Source of the DNA: Anaeramoeba flamelloides
Taxonomy: Eukaryota; Metamonada; Anaeramoebidae
Assembly (NCBI GenBank): GCA_027625915.1
Contig: JANTQA010000012.1
Span: forward strand, 14,098,501-14,162,500
Length of the DNA stretch: 64,000 bases
Direction of reading: 5' to 3'
A program made the position numbers and the translations under genes. Positions within the stretch are counted from its first letter, which is position 1. The number at the start of each line of letters is the position of its first letter. Below, piece by piece: positions 11,470 to 22,281 of the stretch. Below the pieces are notes generated by a model. It had not been told where the DNA came from. It made no database searches and saw nothing but the letters and a program-made list of their open reading frames with translations.

Positions 11470-12315
11470 AAGTTAATTTAGAACTTCTTTTTTTGATTTT
11501 ACTATTTTTTTCAGGATCTGTGACTCTATTGAAGATTTTCAAATAAAAATTGTGTTATACTTTTTTTTCCCTTTTTACTTTTTTTTTAAAAGGATCTGAA
11601 ATTTACATTATTGTTTTGGGAAATCTTCTCACTAAATTTGTCTGATTATCAACTTTTAAAAAATCCAGTAAAATTTTGTTTCTTTTGGCTCATGTTCTCA
11701 ATGAGCCTTTTAAAAACTCCAAAACAATCTTCTTTTTTTCTTTTAGAATTTTTAATTCCAAAAAGCTTCTTTCTAATTTTTTACTAGTCAGAAAGATTTT
11801 CTTTTTGAAAAATAGATAAGTTATTTCAGATTAAAAACTCGTCTTTACCGGACTTAGAAACATGAGAGGGTATCGGTTTTTACTACCAACTTTCAATTAA
11901 TGATCTTGATCTCGCATAATTACCTATCCAGAAAATTCCGAAATTTTTCAAATCTCGAGAGTTCTTCTGGATCTCAAGAGACAAAGTGTTTAATTCATCA
12001 ATTTTTTAATTCATCAGACCACATGGTGGGTTTATTTTGGATAGTCCTTAAGGGTTTTTGAATTTTTTCTTTGTTGAAGAATTATGACTTTTTTTTTAGA
12101 AAAATCTACTGGTGTTCAGATTTTTTTTTGTGTTCGAGTTGGAATTTCTTGGTTTTTTTATTTATTTGATTGGAATACACATTACAATACCAAACCTGAA
12201 ATTTCTCAAATGTCAATTTTCAAGGAATCGGATTTGTATGATTCTTTTTTAAAAAAAAAAGGAGAAAAAGTTTTTATTTTTTAACAATCCAATTAAATAA
12301 TTCTTAATAACGTTC

Positions 12316-13857
12316 ATGGAAACACTTTCTGAAAAGAAATTTCAAGAACTCCTTCTAAAAAAATATCAACAATGTCCAAACTGTAAACAACACAACCAAA
12401 TAAATTCTCTTGGGGCAGGGTTTCGATCGTGTGATGCATGCGGTGCAATTTATTGTTTTTACTGTTTAAAGCAATTTGAAACCCAATTTAGTGCATTTCA
12501 ACATTTTTTGTGTTCCCACCAAAACCGCTTGTCTGAAGGGTTTGTTATCAAAAATAAGGAAAAGTTTTTGGTTCGAAATTACAATATTTTTGTAAAGGGA
12601 TCACCGAACACCTCAGAGGTGTTCACTCTTAGGGCGTGTTTTGACGACACAGTACTCGAAACACTCTGGAGAATTCATTGGCTGAATAACTCTGTGATAA
12701 AGAAACATAAATTTATTTTTGCAGGCAAATATTTGGAAAGGGATCGTATTTTTTGTCATTATAGCATCCAAAGAGAATCTACGGTATATCTAGTTGAGAG
12801 AAACACGAACAAACAAGAAATTCGTGTTACAACACTAAACGATAAAAATCGAAAGATTATTCCCATGTGGAACCGCTCTTCAATAAAATCAAAAAGCCCA
12901 CCAAAATACAAAGACTATATTGCATTTTCAATAGATTTACCACAAACCAATGAAAACGAGAACGAGAACGAGAACGATCCAATGAATTATAAAGAATGTT
13001 TTTTGTCATTTCAAAAGCAGATCAAAACAATTTCAGAAATTCCTACAGAACACCAAGTCTTTTTTGCAAACGGGAAACGAATTGTGTTGAATCGGGTTGT
13101 TGAATTTGTACAATTTCTTAACGACCCCGAGCAATATTTAAATTTAAATGTGATCCACTTTAATGATTTTCATAAATTATCTTTATTTTCATCCTTTTCA
13201 ATTGACTTTTTAAAATTATTTAAATCTCAAGTTGACGGCGACGCCAAAATTGGTGAATTTTTAGTTCATAAGTGTCTTGTTGAAAAAAGGTTATCGAGGA
13301 GTCTTGAAGAAATTCAAAATACATTATTCAACAAGAAAACTTTCAACAACAAACAAATATATCATTTTTTAAAATGGATTTATTCTGATAAGCTTAACCA
13401 TTTAAGTTCAATCCTGCCAATTTTGAAAGAATTTAAAATTCGAGATCCAAAAGAAATGGATTATACGCTGGCATTTAAACAGCTTTATGAAGACGAAGAT
13501 TCAAAGGACTTTTTTATCAAAGTGAACGATGGTGAAGATGAAGACGAAAACCAAGTCCAAACAATTAAAGTCCATCGATTCATTTTATGGGCAAGGTGTG
13601 GGGTGTACAAGACAATGTTTCAAAACCTGAATGAAAAGGAAAAAAATATTAATTCGATTCAAGATTTCAGCAAAAAATCTATCGAAAGTTTAGAGATTTT
13701 AATCAAATATTTATACACAAACAGAATCCAATTTACTGGCGACAATGATCCAGAACTTGTCTGCGAAGAATTACACGACGTCCAAGAATACTACCAACTA
13801 AATGAAAATACCCATTTTCGGTATCTATTGTCCTATGCCCTGTCAATATTCAAATAA
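12316..13857 (+). CDS. Zinc-finger, ubiquitin-like and BTB domain protein (513 aa)
   Basis: Single-exon gene from ATG to TAA (TAATGA). Residues 20-68 form an IBR/RING-like zinc cluster: CPNC (20-23), CDAC (39-42), CFYC (47-50), then H63, C66 and H68. Residues about 90-162 look like a ubiquitin-like fold, with the diagnostic FIFAGKYLERDR followed by YSIQRESTVYLVER. A short ENENEN run follows near residue 220. Residues about 306-390 are a degenerate BTB-like module (EFLVHKCLVEKRLSRS, then FLKWIYSDKL), and 398-500 a clearer BTB/POZ (VHRFILWARCGVYKTMF, then LEILIKYLYTNRIQF). BTB proteins usually dimerise and recruit cullin-3; joined to an IBR-like finger and a Ubl, a role in ubiquitin signalling is likely. 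It lacks the complete RING1-IBR-RING2 set, so it is probably an adaptor rather than a ligase. Base composition is clearly coding. Confidence 0.9.
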   Translation: METLSEKKFQELLLKKYQQCPNCKQHNQINSLGAGFRSCDACGAIYCFYCLKQFETQFSAFQHFLCSHQNRLSEGFVIKNKEKFLVRNYNIFVKGSPNTSEVFTLRACFDDTVLETLWRIHWLNNSVIKKHKFIFAGKYLERDRIFCHYSIQRESTVYLVERNTNKQEIRVTTLNDKNRKIIPMWNRSSIKSKSPPKYKDYIAFSIDLPQTNENENENENDPMNYKECFLSFQKQIKTISEIPTEHQVFFANGKRIVLNRVVEFVQFLNDPEQYLNLNVIHFNDFHKLSLFSSFSIDFLKLFKSQVDGDAKIGEFLVHKCLVEKRLSRSLEEIQNTLFNKKTFNNKQIYHFLKWIYSDKLNHLSSILPILKEFKIRDPKEMDYTLAFKQLYEDEDSKDFFIKVNDGEDEDENQVQTIKVHRFILWARCGVYKTMFQNLNEKEKNINSIQDFSKKSIESLEILIKYLYTNRIQFTGDNDPELVCEELHDVQEYYQLNENTHFRYLLSYALSIFK

Positions 13858-14474
13858 TGAGTACTTTATTAGAGAAATGAGCGCTTTTAATGCACACACT
13901 TATGTTATCAATTAAATCATTTTTTTCGGCTTCTTTGACACTTAATTTTAAATAATTATTCTTTGAAAATAATTTGACATGCCCACTTTAGACTTGATAA
14001 TCCTTATCATGTTTAAATGGATAAAATATCATATACAGAACAGAAACATGGGAATGATCGAAAATTGAAATTTATTATTACTGGGTTATTGTTTTTATTA
14101 CCAATGGAAATATTATTTATTAAAATTTTTAAAAAGTCACTATCAAAAAAAATATATTCTAATTTTAATCCGAAAAAATCATAATAATAAAAAAAAAAAC
14201 TTTTGTTATTTATTTATTATTTTCATATTAAATGTGTAAGTGTTCACATCGATTTAGCTAATTTTAAAGTATGTTGTAATTGGGTGTAAAATATATTAGT
14301 CATCTTTAATTTAAATATTTCTAAAAAAAAAATCTATTAGATATATTATTTAACGATTAATTATTTGATTTTTTACTGATGATCTTTATTCAAAAATGGT
14401 AATTGAAAAATTTTTTTTTTAATTAATTATCCAATAGTCAAAAGATCATAATTAAAATAATAAAATTAAGTTGT
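13858..14474. other. 3' flank of the BTB gene; no gene seen
   Basis: Very AT-rich sequence after the TAATGA stop. I see no frame, RNA or repeat here that I can support. Confidence 0.4.
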
Positions 14475-16133
14475 TTAAGGGATTGGCGTCAACCAAAGGA
14501 TAAGTCTAAGATTGAAGTTTGTTGTTATTGGGTGCTTACCATATAAATGCTACATGGTTCAAATGTTTCTAAAAATCGATTAGTCAAGTAGTAATATTTG
14601 TTGATGTAATCAATTAAAAATGATCCTTGGATTAGTAAAAAAGCCAAATTATTTCAGAATTATATACACATTTTGGTGCAAATTTAAAAGTTGAATTATA
14701 AATATTCAGATTCAAAAGTTGCAAAATATCTTTCTTAAATTTGTCTTGAAATGTAGATTAATAGTTAAAAAATTCAATTATTTTCTTTTTTGTATTATAA
14801 AACGCGGTGATTTGTTATTCCTCATATTTGCTGTTTTTTTTTTTTTTTTTAATTTTAGAAATAAACCAAAAATTTTAATAAATTTTTGTTTTATTATTAA
14901 AATTAAAAAAAAACGTATCTAGCTTTTCCATAATTTAAAATAATAGAGTAAAATCTTAAATTTTCTCAATTCTTCTGAACTAAGAAAAACAAAAGTTTAC
15001 CTTTTTTTTACTTTTTAAATGTAAAAAAATTTATTAAATTACTTTTCATTTCAAAAATTAAAAAAAAAAACCGCCGTTAACTTTTAAAGAATTTAAAATA
15101 ATGGAGTAAAAAGTTTGATTTTCCTGTATTATTTTGAATCATGGTAAAAATGGGCACTATTTTTTACTCTATGACACTTTAGAGTACTTTGTAGTACTTT
15201 AAGGCACCACTAAAATTTCTAAATTTTAATTTAGATATTTCGTTCAAGAATCAAAAATTAATTTATTGCCCACTAGTGTTAATCAATATGATTAATCACC
15301 TTTTCTAATAATATCAAAAATAGTAATAATATTATTTTTTGTTATATTCGAAATATTAATTTTTTTTAATTCAAATATCCAGATTTTAGGGTTAATTTCA
15401 TAGGTTGGGTAATTCCATAGAAAAGATTCGAAATCTTAAATGATATCTTTTTTTTTTTTTTTTGACTTTTTACTTAATTTACAGTATTGATTTGTACTTG
15501 TAAATAGCATCAGAATATAAATTTAAAATTCAATTTTTTTAAAAAACTACATTCAGTTCCACTCTAAGGTACAAAATTCAGATTCTAGTAAAATAATTTG
15601 TAAAAATAAAAATTTAAAATTTTGTACCTTAATTTGAGATTTTTTTGTGCCTTAATTTTCGATGAAAGTTTGTGCTTTAAAAGTGGAACTGGCTGTAAAT
15701 AATTAACCCAGATAAACGTTTGAAAAATTATTTTTGAAATATTAGGAATATCTTGATGATATAATTAGCTTTATGAAAATGAAATAAACTAAACCTTTCT
15801 TAGGGTTTTTAGATTGATTATTATTGAATTAATCTTTGGAATTAAAAAAATATAAAAATATTTACATTCGGGAATTCTAAATCTGAATTATTAAATACTG
15901 GAATTATACTATTTTGGGTTCTATTTTTAAATTTGGAAAAGGAAGGAAAAATTTTTTTCTTCAATGAAAATTTTATATTGTGATAATTCGTGAAAAGTTT
16001 TATAATTTATGGTGCAATAATAGTTATAAGGGATTTTCTAGAGTCATTAGATCGATGTAGAACTAATATCATTTAATAACGATCACTTCTTAATTTGAGT
16101 ATAAATGAATTTAATATGGCACCGTTACCTTAA
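14475..16133. mobile_element. DNA element, copy A (partner at 24890-25872), with insertions
   Basis: The left end reads TTTAAGGGATTGGCGTCAAC; the right end is a weak complement (GGCACCGTTACCTTAA). Segments 14570-14780 and 15716-16100 align in order with 25190-25400 and 25430-25830. The extra material between them is a foldback-like stretch (about 14830-15110) and a family I MITE (15548-15697), which copy B lacks. No transposase frame is visible. Confidence 0.55.
15548..15697. mobile_element. MITE family I, copy 2, nested in the 14475-16133 element
   Basis: Ends TACATTCAGTTCCACTCTAA and AAAAGTGGAACTGGCTGTA, with internal TTGTGCCTTAATTTT. It is shorter than copy 1 by loss of internal sequence. 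Confidence 0.65.
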
Positions 16134-16372
16134 AAATGGATATTTAGAGCCATTCAAAATAATTTTTTTTTATATTTTTTTTTAATTTCAAGATTTAACA
16201 AATAATTATTACAATAAAGTTCGAAAAAAATGATTAATTTGTACTACTTTCTATGAAAATAGTTTTTACTTTTCAATATTTTCCCCAAATATAAAAATTA
16301 ATTTGTGAATAGAATCTCTTCTTGAATTAATTATTTAAATTAATTGTAAAATCGAATTTTTAGTAATGAATC

Positions 16373-18082
16373 TAAACTATTTTTCAGTTTAAGGGTGTCA
16401 AAATTATAGAATAAAAAGAAGATTTTCTATGAGTTTAATTTATTATTCTTTTCAAAAAATTTTTTCATTTTTTAAATCTAAATCATTTTTTCTTTTTTGT
16501 AAATATTTTTTTTCTTTTCTATTTTGATTTACTTTTTGCTTTTTTTTTTTTAATTTTTTTTTGTTTATTTTCTTTTTCATTTTATTTTATTTTTTTAAAA
16601 GAAAATTTGAAAACAAAAAATAAATGTTTAAAACTCCAAATTAACATCAAGAAAAGCGAGTTTTGCAATTCCTTTAAAAATTCACACTTTTAAAATTAAA
16701 AAAATCTTATTTTCAAAAATTTGTATTTTATCAAGAAATTGAGAAATTTTACACAAGCAGTTCCAATGAATGGGGCTCAAAGTTTTTTTTATATTGTTTT
16801 TTTTTTTTTTTTTTTGAAATTTAAAGTTTGGGTAGGCTTTTCTTTTATGAATATCAAGTTACTATGAAGTTTATTATTGCTCGTATTTCTAAACAATTGT
16901 GTTTTTAGATTCAGAAAAAAGTGAATTTTGGGTTTGAATAGTACCACTTACACTAAATGGTGGTTTAGATCCAGATATAAATTTAATATATATATATATA
17001 TATGAACTGTAAAGTATTGAATATGGTTCATACAACATTAGAAATTTGTAGTACAGTGTAGATTTTTGAAAAATCGGAAAATCATTTTTTCATCTTTTAG
17101 TTTTTGTATTAATTTCATTTTTTGAATTAAGTAACTTTTTTTGTTCAATCGGATTTTTTTTCTCAATGATTGATATTATGTTCAAGTTAAGTTGTCCAAA
17201 ATCGAAGAGCTCAAATACAATTATTTAGTAGTATCGAACCTTTGATCAAACAATAATCCTAATAGAATTCAAATAAATTTACAAAGTGTATTTTTTTGCT
17301 TTACCCATATCCAAAATTTCTAACAGACCCATAATTTAATTGTATTGATAATTATTTATTTTTTTGTTTTAGAGTTATTGTAATTTATAAATAATTGGTA
17401 GTATTTCGTGATGAATTGATTCTAATTTGGTATTTCTTCTTGAATTGATTATAGAAGTTTGTTTTTTAAAAAAATTGAGTTTCGGTGTGTCAAAATTTTT
17501 GAATTTTGGTTTATAAACTCCATTTAACCCAAACGGGCCCAGTGAAAAATGAAAAAGTCACTTTATTTTTAAGAATCAACCAAAATTAGATTGTTTAGAA
17601 ATACGAGAAATAATAAACTTCTTATAAGAGTCTATAATTATAACAGAAAACCCTGAACAAACTATAAATTTCAAAAAAAAAAAAAAATGTTAAAAAAATT
17701 TTTGATCCCCATTCATTGTAACGTCTCGTGCAAAATTCTCAATTTCTTTAGGAAATTAAAATCGTTGATAATAAGATTTTTTACTTGTAAATGTATGAAT
17801 TTTAAAAGAACATACAAAGCTTAACTTTTCGTAATGTTTATTTCGTTTTTCAAACAGTTTTTTTTTCAAAGTTAATTTTTAAAAAAAAAAATAAAAAAGA
17901 AAAGAAGAAAAAAAAAAAAAGCAAAAAAGCAAAAAACAAAAAAAACAAAATATTGTAAAATGAGAAAAAATGATTTTGATCTAAAAATTGAAAATTTTAG
18001 TTTGATAAGAGTAATGAATTAAACTGATAGAATGTCTTCGATTTCTTCAATAAAACTGGGCCCCTTTGACTGAAAAAGAGTT

Positions 18083-18084
<2 letters not shown>
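16373..18084. mobile_element. Large Tc1/mariner-like inverted-repeat element, 1.7 kb
   Basis: Ends are TAAACTATTTTTCAGTTTAA on the left and, reversed, TAAACTCTTTTTCAGTCAAA on the right, in TA-rich flanks. The arms are exceptionally long: 16390-17000 mirrors 17520-18070 through TTTCTAAACAATTGTG/GATTGTTTAGAAATACGAG, CATTCATTG/CAATGAATG and AGTTTAAT words. The unique centre is about 500 bp and has no frame. The terminal word is shared with the 705 bp elements at 35411 and 53277. The right end abuts a TA/TG microsatellite. Confidence 0.6.
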
Positions 18085-18152
<68 letters not shown>

Positions 18153-18164
18153 TGTGTGTGGTGG
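18084..18164. repeat. (TA)n(TG)n microsatellite
   Basis: Alternating TA units pass into a run of about 27 TG/GT units with one TA interruption. Other TA-type tracts are at 16990-17003, 35396-35413, 36114-36132, 39494-39526, 46945-47018 (again TA then GT) and 48909-48943. Confidence 0.9.
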
Positions 18165-18711
18165 TTAATCTCTGTTTATCAATTTAAATTCTGATATGGT
18201 CAATGTTTATTTCAATTTTATTCTTAATTCTTTATTCTTAGATAATGTATATTATTTTTTAATATTTTATGACTTTTATATTTTTCTAAATATCTATTGA
18301 GATTAACTATATTTGGTTATTTTAAAAAATAACTAATCCATATAATACGCAACTAAAAAATATTTATTTTATAAAACGAACTTTTACTCTCTTGGTTAGG
18401 TTTTTTTTTGACCCTTAAACTCATTTTAATTTTTCTAAAATTATCTCAACATTTTCCTATGTCTTTTTATGAAACAATATTTTTTTTCAAATCAAATTCC
18501 TAAAAATTTTATTTCTAATAACTATCAAGATCTAAAAACATGTGTTCTGGGCTTAAAATACACGTTTTAAATAAAACCCGTAATTATTTTTACAGCTTGT
18601 TCTGATTTATTATTTGTTCCTTTATTCCAAATTATAGATAAGACCAAATAAATTGTGTTGGTTAATCCATTGAAAGTTTCAGGGCCTTTTGAGATTTGAT
18701 ACAATTATTTG
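18165..18711. other. No gene seen
   Basis: AT-rich sequence between a microsatellite and a foldback element; nothing recognised. Confidence 0.4.
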
Positions 18712-19045
18712 TTGTAAATTATTTGTTATTGTTCCAATTTTTTATCAAATTTACCGTTTTTTTCAATTAAAAAAATGTCTCAAAAATAACTCTATTTTTA
18801 AAGTAAAGTAATTTCCTTTGATCTTTCCTTTGGTGAAAACTTACTCGTTATCTGAGCAAATAGACCAACAATAAAAAGGAAGTAAAAATGATATTGATTT
18901 CTGCATATTTTCCGATCAAAAAATAATGGATCATATTGGAAAATTTATCTCAAAAAAGAAAGTAAATTTTTGAGACATTTTTTTAGTTGAAAAAAACGGT
19001 AAATTTGATAAAAAATTGGAACAATAACAAATAATTTACAACATA
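18712..19045. mobile_element. Foldback MITE, 334 bp, with arms of about 85 bp
   Basis: 18714-18805 (TTGTAAATTATTTGTTATTG, TTTACCGTTTTTTTCAA, ATGTCTCAAAAAT) is mirrored almost perfectly at 18955-19044. The near-identity of the arms suggests it is younger than most elements here. There is a loop of about 150 bp and no frame. Confidence 0.75.
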
Positions 19046-19119
19046 TAAAATCTATCATTTAAAAAAGTCTTCAAACTTTTTATGAGTCAACCGACACTAA
19101 GTTTGGTATTATATATAAT

Positions 19120-19389
19120 TTGAAGACTGAATTAATTCTTGTAAATGACCAGAAGAAAAAAAATTTTGGTTTTATTCAAGATATGGCTTTTTTATTCCTC
19201 AAAAAAGGTTTTTTTCACTATCAATCTTTTATTTTTTCAATTAAGAAATGGTTGACAAACCCTAACTTCAAGTGGGAAGAGATACACGAGAAATACTCTG
19301 ATAAAAATTTGAATCTTCTTTCAAAAATTTCTAGAATTGGTACTAAATTTTTAAATGTAAAAATGGTTCATAAAAAGAAAAATAAGTAA
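19120..19389 (+). CDS. Coding-like segment, unrecognised
   Basis: Open frame ending in TAA at 19387-19389. It has no ATG at its left limit; the first Met is in QDMAFLFLKK. It encodes a hydrophilic, helix-prone stretch (FSIKKWLTNPNFKWEEIHEK, then NLLSKISRIGTKFLN), with composition unlike the surrounding filler. I do not recognise a family. It may be an exon of a split gene running toward 20771, or part of a dead transposon gene. Confidence 0.3.
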   Translation: MKTELILVNDQKKKNFGFIQDMAFLFLKKGFFHYQSFIFSIKKWLTNPNFKWEEIHEKYSDKNLNLLSKISRIGTKFLNVKMVHKKKNK

Positions 19390-19604
19390 AATTCTGTAAA
19401 GTAGAAAACCAAAAGAGTAGGTAGGTAATGCATTTGAACTGGAGTTAACACTTATTTGTTCACAAAAAATAGGGTAAAAGAAAAACATTATTAAGTGATT
19501 CACTTAGTTTGGAAAAGAACGAAACCAAGACCTTGAGTATCATAAATGTTTCAAACAAGGATCGAAGAATTAAGTTTTGATCGTTTTTCATCGTCACAAA
19601 AATA

Positions 19605-19757
19605 ATGATTTTTCATCAAATCTTTTTTGGAAGTAAACCGACTTTAGGTGATCAAAAATTTGGATGGTCAAAAAACAATAAAAACGGACTTGAATTTGAT
19701 ATGGTTGAAATTTCTAATTGGCTTACGGAAAATAAAATGAGCATGCATGTTATTTAA
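19605..19757 (+). CDS. Coding-like 50-codon segment, unrecognised
   Basis: ATG to TAA. It encodes a peptide containing IFFGSKPTLGDQKFGW and NGLEFDMVEISNWLTENKMS. Balanced residue use and higher G and C suggest real or recently real coding. It lies in line with 19120-19389, so both may belong to one split or broken gene. Confidence 0.3.
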   Translation: MIFHQIFFGSKPTLGDQKFGWSKNNKNGLEFDMVEISNWLTENKMSMHVI

Positions 19758-20366
19758 TTTTTTTTTTATTTGTAAAGTTTTTGGTAAATAAGCTTCCAAG
19801 ACAATAAACGAAGGCCGAATTCAAATTCACTTAAAAGACAAGAAAGTAAAGTCTGACTAAAAAAGAAATATTTTCCAAAAAAATTAGTTTTTCTCTTTAA
19901 AAAGAGAGCACAGCCGTTCAGTGTAAACTAACTCAATTGGATTCCAATTTATATAATCTATAACCAAAAAAATGTAAAAATTTTCAAAAGAATAAAATCC
20001 AGAATAAGATATAGAACTCGAGTTCATACTCTTGAGAAATTGACTTTGACACGTATCCAAAAACGGGATTTGATCAAAAAATAATTCATTTTTGTTTATT
20101 TTACATAAATGTGTATGCTTTACTTTTTTGATTTTTTTTTTTTTTCTTTCTTTTTTACTGTTTTTGTCTTTTGCTAATAAAAAAAAACTTTCCTCTTTTT
20201 TATTTTTTTTTAAATAACTTCCAATAGAGATTAGCCTCAAAAAAAAAAACAAACAATTTATCATTTTAGAAATTCTCACTTATGAGTTAAAATTTTTGCA
20301 CCAAAACCAAACAAATTAAAAAAAAAAAAATTTATCTTTTAAACACAAAAAAAAATCAACTTTGCA

Positions 20367-20771
20367 ATGCTTAAAAAAAAAACTAAACCAAACACAAAGC
20401 CTACGACTTTAAAACGAAGAAGAAAACTAAGAAGAGTTAACGAGGTCTGTGACCACCATAAAAATAGAATCACTGCAACAAAACCAACTTTATGTGTTGT
20501 ACCAATTTTATTTGCCCAAAAAAATGAGAAAAAACAACCAAATAGGCAGGAACAAATCACATACATAAGGCCAAAAGCCCCTCACAATTTGACACAAACC
20601 CTTGTTAAGCAACCAAACCTCGAAAGAAAAAGACCATTTATCGATTATCTTGGGAAATGCACAGAACAAAAAGAAATCGGGAACAATAATAGTGATCGTG
20701 TTGTGGTTGGCGAATTTGGATTTGTAATTGAAGAAAACAGCTCTATGGAAAACGTCAATTTCGATTGGTAA
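20367..20771 (+). CDS. Small basic hypothetical protein (134 aa) or exon
   Basis: ATG to TAA. The stretch is markedly richer in G and C than its neighbours and the product is strongly basic at its N-terminus (KRRRKLRRVN), then polar, ending in an acidic VGEFGFVIEENSS. No transmembrane segment or known domain is seen. The last codons read GAT TGG TAA, and G|GTAAAT could also be a splice donor leading to acceptors at about 20838 or 20851, so it may be an exon of a longer gene. Another open block with basic residues (NVKIFKRIKSRIRYRTRVHT, about 19939-20091) lies just upstream on the same strand. The minus strand is also open here but gives hydrophobic, Phe-rich translations. Confidence 0.45.
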   Translation: MLKKKTKPNTKPTTLKRRRKLRRVNEVCDHHKNRITATKPTLCVVPILFAQKNEKKQPNRQEQITYIRPKAPHNLTQTLVKQPNLERKRPFIDYLGKCTEQKEIGNNNSDRVVVGEFGFVIEENSSMENVNFDW

Positions 20772-21447
20772 ATGAGGAATTACAAAGAAAAAAAAAATTG
20801 AAATTGACGAGCAAAATCTCAAAAGCAAGTGTTACTCAGGATCACTTTTCAGAAGAAATAAGAACAACACCACTAACGTAACTAAAAAAAAAAAATTATT
20901 TGCAAACTAAGAGAAATAATAAATCCTTGAACAAACCGCAACTGACAAAAAAAACAAAAAAACTAATGCACTTTAACATTCAATTTTTCGATTTACTTTG
21001 GCAACAAGCCCCAAAATCAAAAAATACAATACCATCAAAAATATAACTAATTACAGATACAGATACAGATACAGATTTCTCTCTTCGTAGAAAATACAAG
21101 AGATAACTACTAACATACAAAACCCACATGTCTCTTTTTTCTCTCTTCCGTTATATTGATTCGAAGATCTCAATCAAAGCTTTCCTTTTTTTTCAATTTA
21201 CATTAATATTCTCAAACTGCTAAAGAAACAATTTAAATTTATTTTAAAACCTTATTTATTAACAATTTTAAAAGCCAATTCCTTTATGACAAAAATGTAT
21301 TTTTTGACTTCTAAAGAAACTCTCTTCTTTGAATATTTTATTTTTTGTTGATCACAATAAATATCAATTTCCTAATTTCTTTTTTTTTTTTTTATCCTTT
21401 CTTTTTTTGGTTTTTTTAACAATTTTGAAATGAAAAGATCCAATTCT
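20772..21447. other. Intergenic, with an ATACAG microsatellite
   Basis: Contains about four tandem copies of ACAGAT at 21053-21077. Otherwise AT-rich with no supported gene. Confidence 0.5.
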
Positions 21448-21674
21448 TATTGTTAATTGTAAAATAGAAAGATCAAAATTTTCATTCAGCTTTCCATAAA
21501 ATTACAAACTCCAATAATTAAAATAAATCATCAAAGTCCTCAATTCTAAAAGGTAAATTAATGATTTAACTTAGTTTTAAGAATTAAAAATTTGAAATGG
21601 TTTGATGATTTATAAATTATAATTTTGAAAAGCTGAATGAAAATATTGTTACATTTATTTTGCAACAAATAGTA
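21448..21674. mobile_element. MITE family III, copy 1
   Basis: About 225 bp. The left arm contains TTGTTAATTGTAAAATAGAA and AAAATTTTCATTCAGCTTT. The right arm mirrors it with AAAAGCTGAATGAAAATATT and TTGCAACAAATAGTA. TA flanks. Copies 2 and 3 are at 24938 and 43734. Confidence 0.7.
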
Positions 21675-22092
21675 TGAAATGGTTGCCACCAATCTTCAAA
21701 AGATTATTGTATTTTTAGTGTAGAATTAACAATTTGATAAATTTTTGGATACTGATAAATTCAAAGAAATATCTGAAAAATTTTAATTCATTTTCCATTT
21801 TACAAATATGTTTTAACAAGCTTTAGTTAATTCAGTATATACTTTTAAATGTGAAGAAACTTTGTAAAATTGGTTTGACTTTCAAAAGATTCTTTCTCTT
21901 GAGTTGTTTTATTTGTTGAGTTCAATTGATTTCTATAATGGAATTTAAACGAAAAATTTAATAAAATAAATTTAAATTTATCAGTACTGTAAATGTATAA
22001 AATGATCCTTTTATACACACAAATTTCCCCATTAAACAGGTTTTTCCCAATAAGTCGGGACATTTTTTTTAATAATTCAAAAAATATTTTCT

Positions 22093-22281
22093 CTTTAAGG
22101 GACTAATCATAATTAATTTTTTTTTTACCTAAATTTAATAGAATTTGAGAAAAAAATTTGCAAATTAATTCGATTTGAAAACCCCTGATTATTTTCAATA
22201 TTAAACATGTTTCTAGATAAGGAACTCTTATTTAGAAGTTGGTCAAAAAAAAAAAAAACAAGGGAGACTAGTCCCTTAAAG
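22093..22281. mobile_element. MITE family II, copy 2
   Basis: Ends CTTTAAGGGACTAATC and GACTAGTCCCTTAAAG. It aligns in reverse orientation with 11292-11469 along its whole length. Confidence 0.65.

Larger units (their letters stand above)
9804..12315. other. Intergenic region with small repeats only
   Basis: Apart from the repeat at 10505-10660 and the miniature elements at 10677-10878 and 11292-11469, nothing is recognisable. A block at 9890-10045 (after a TTATAG that could be an acceptor) and another at 12084-12284 have open frames but no family resemblance. They may be untranslated or decayed sequence upstream of the BTB gene. Confidence 0.4.

Noticed and set aside
12084-12284. Short frame just upstream of the BTB gene
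   Set aside because: Aromatic-rich, no family, and no splice link to the BTB ATG; it is more likely untranslated sequence.
19884-20279. Minus-strand 131-codon frame
   Set aside because: Contains a low-complexity Lys/Phe core, and the opposite strand gives more credible basic protein over part of it; neither is secure.
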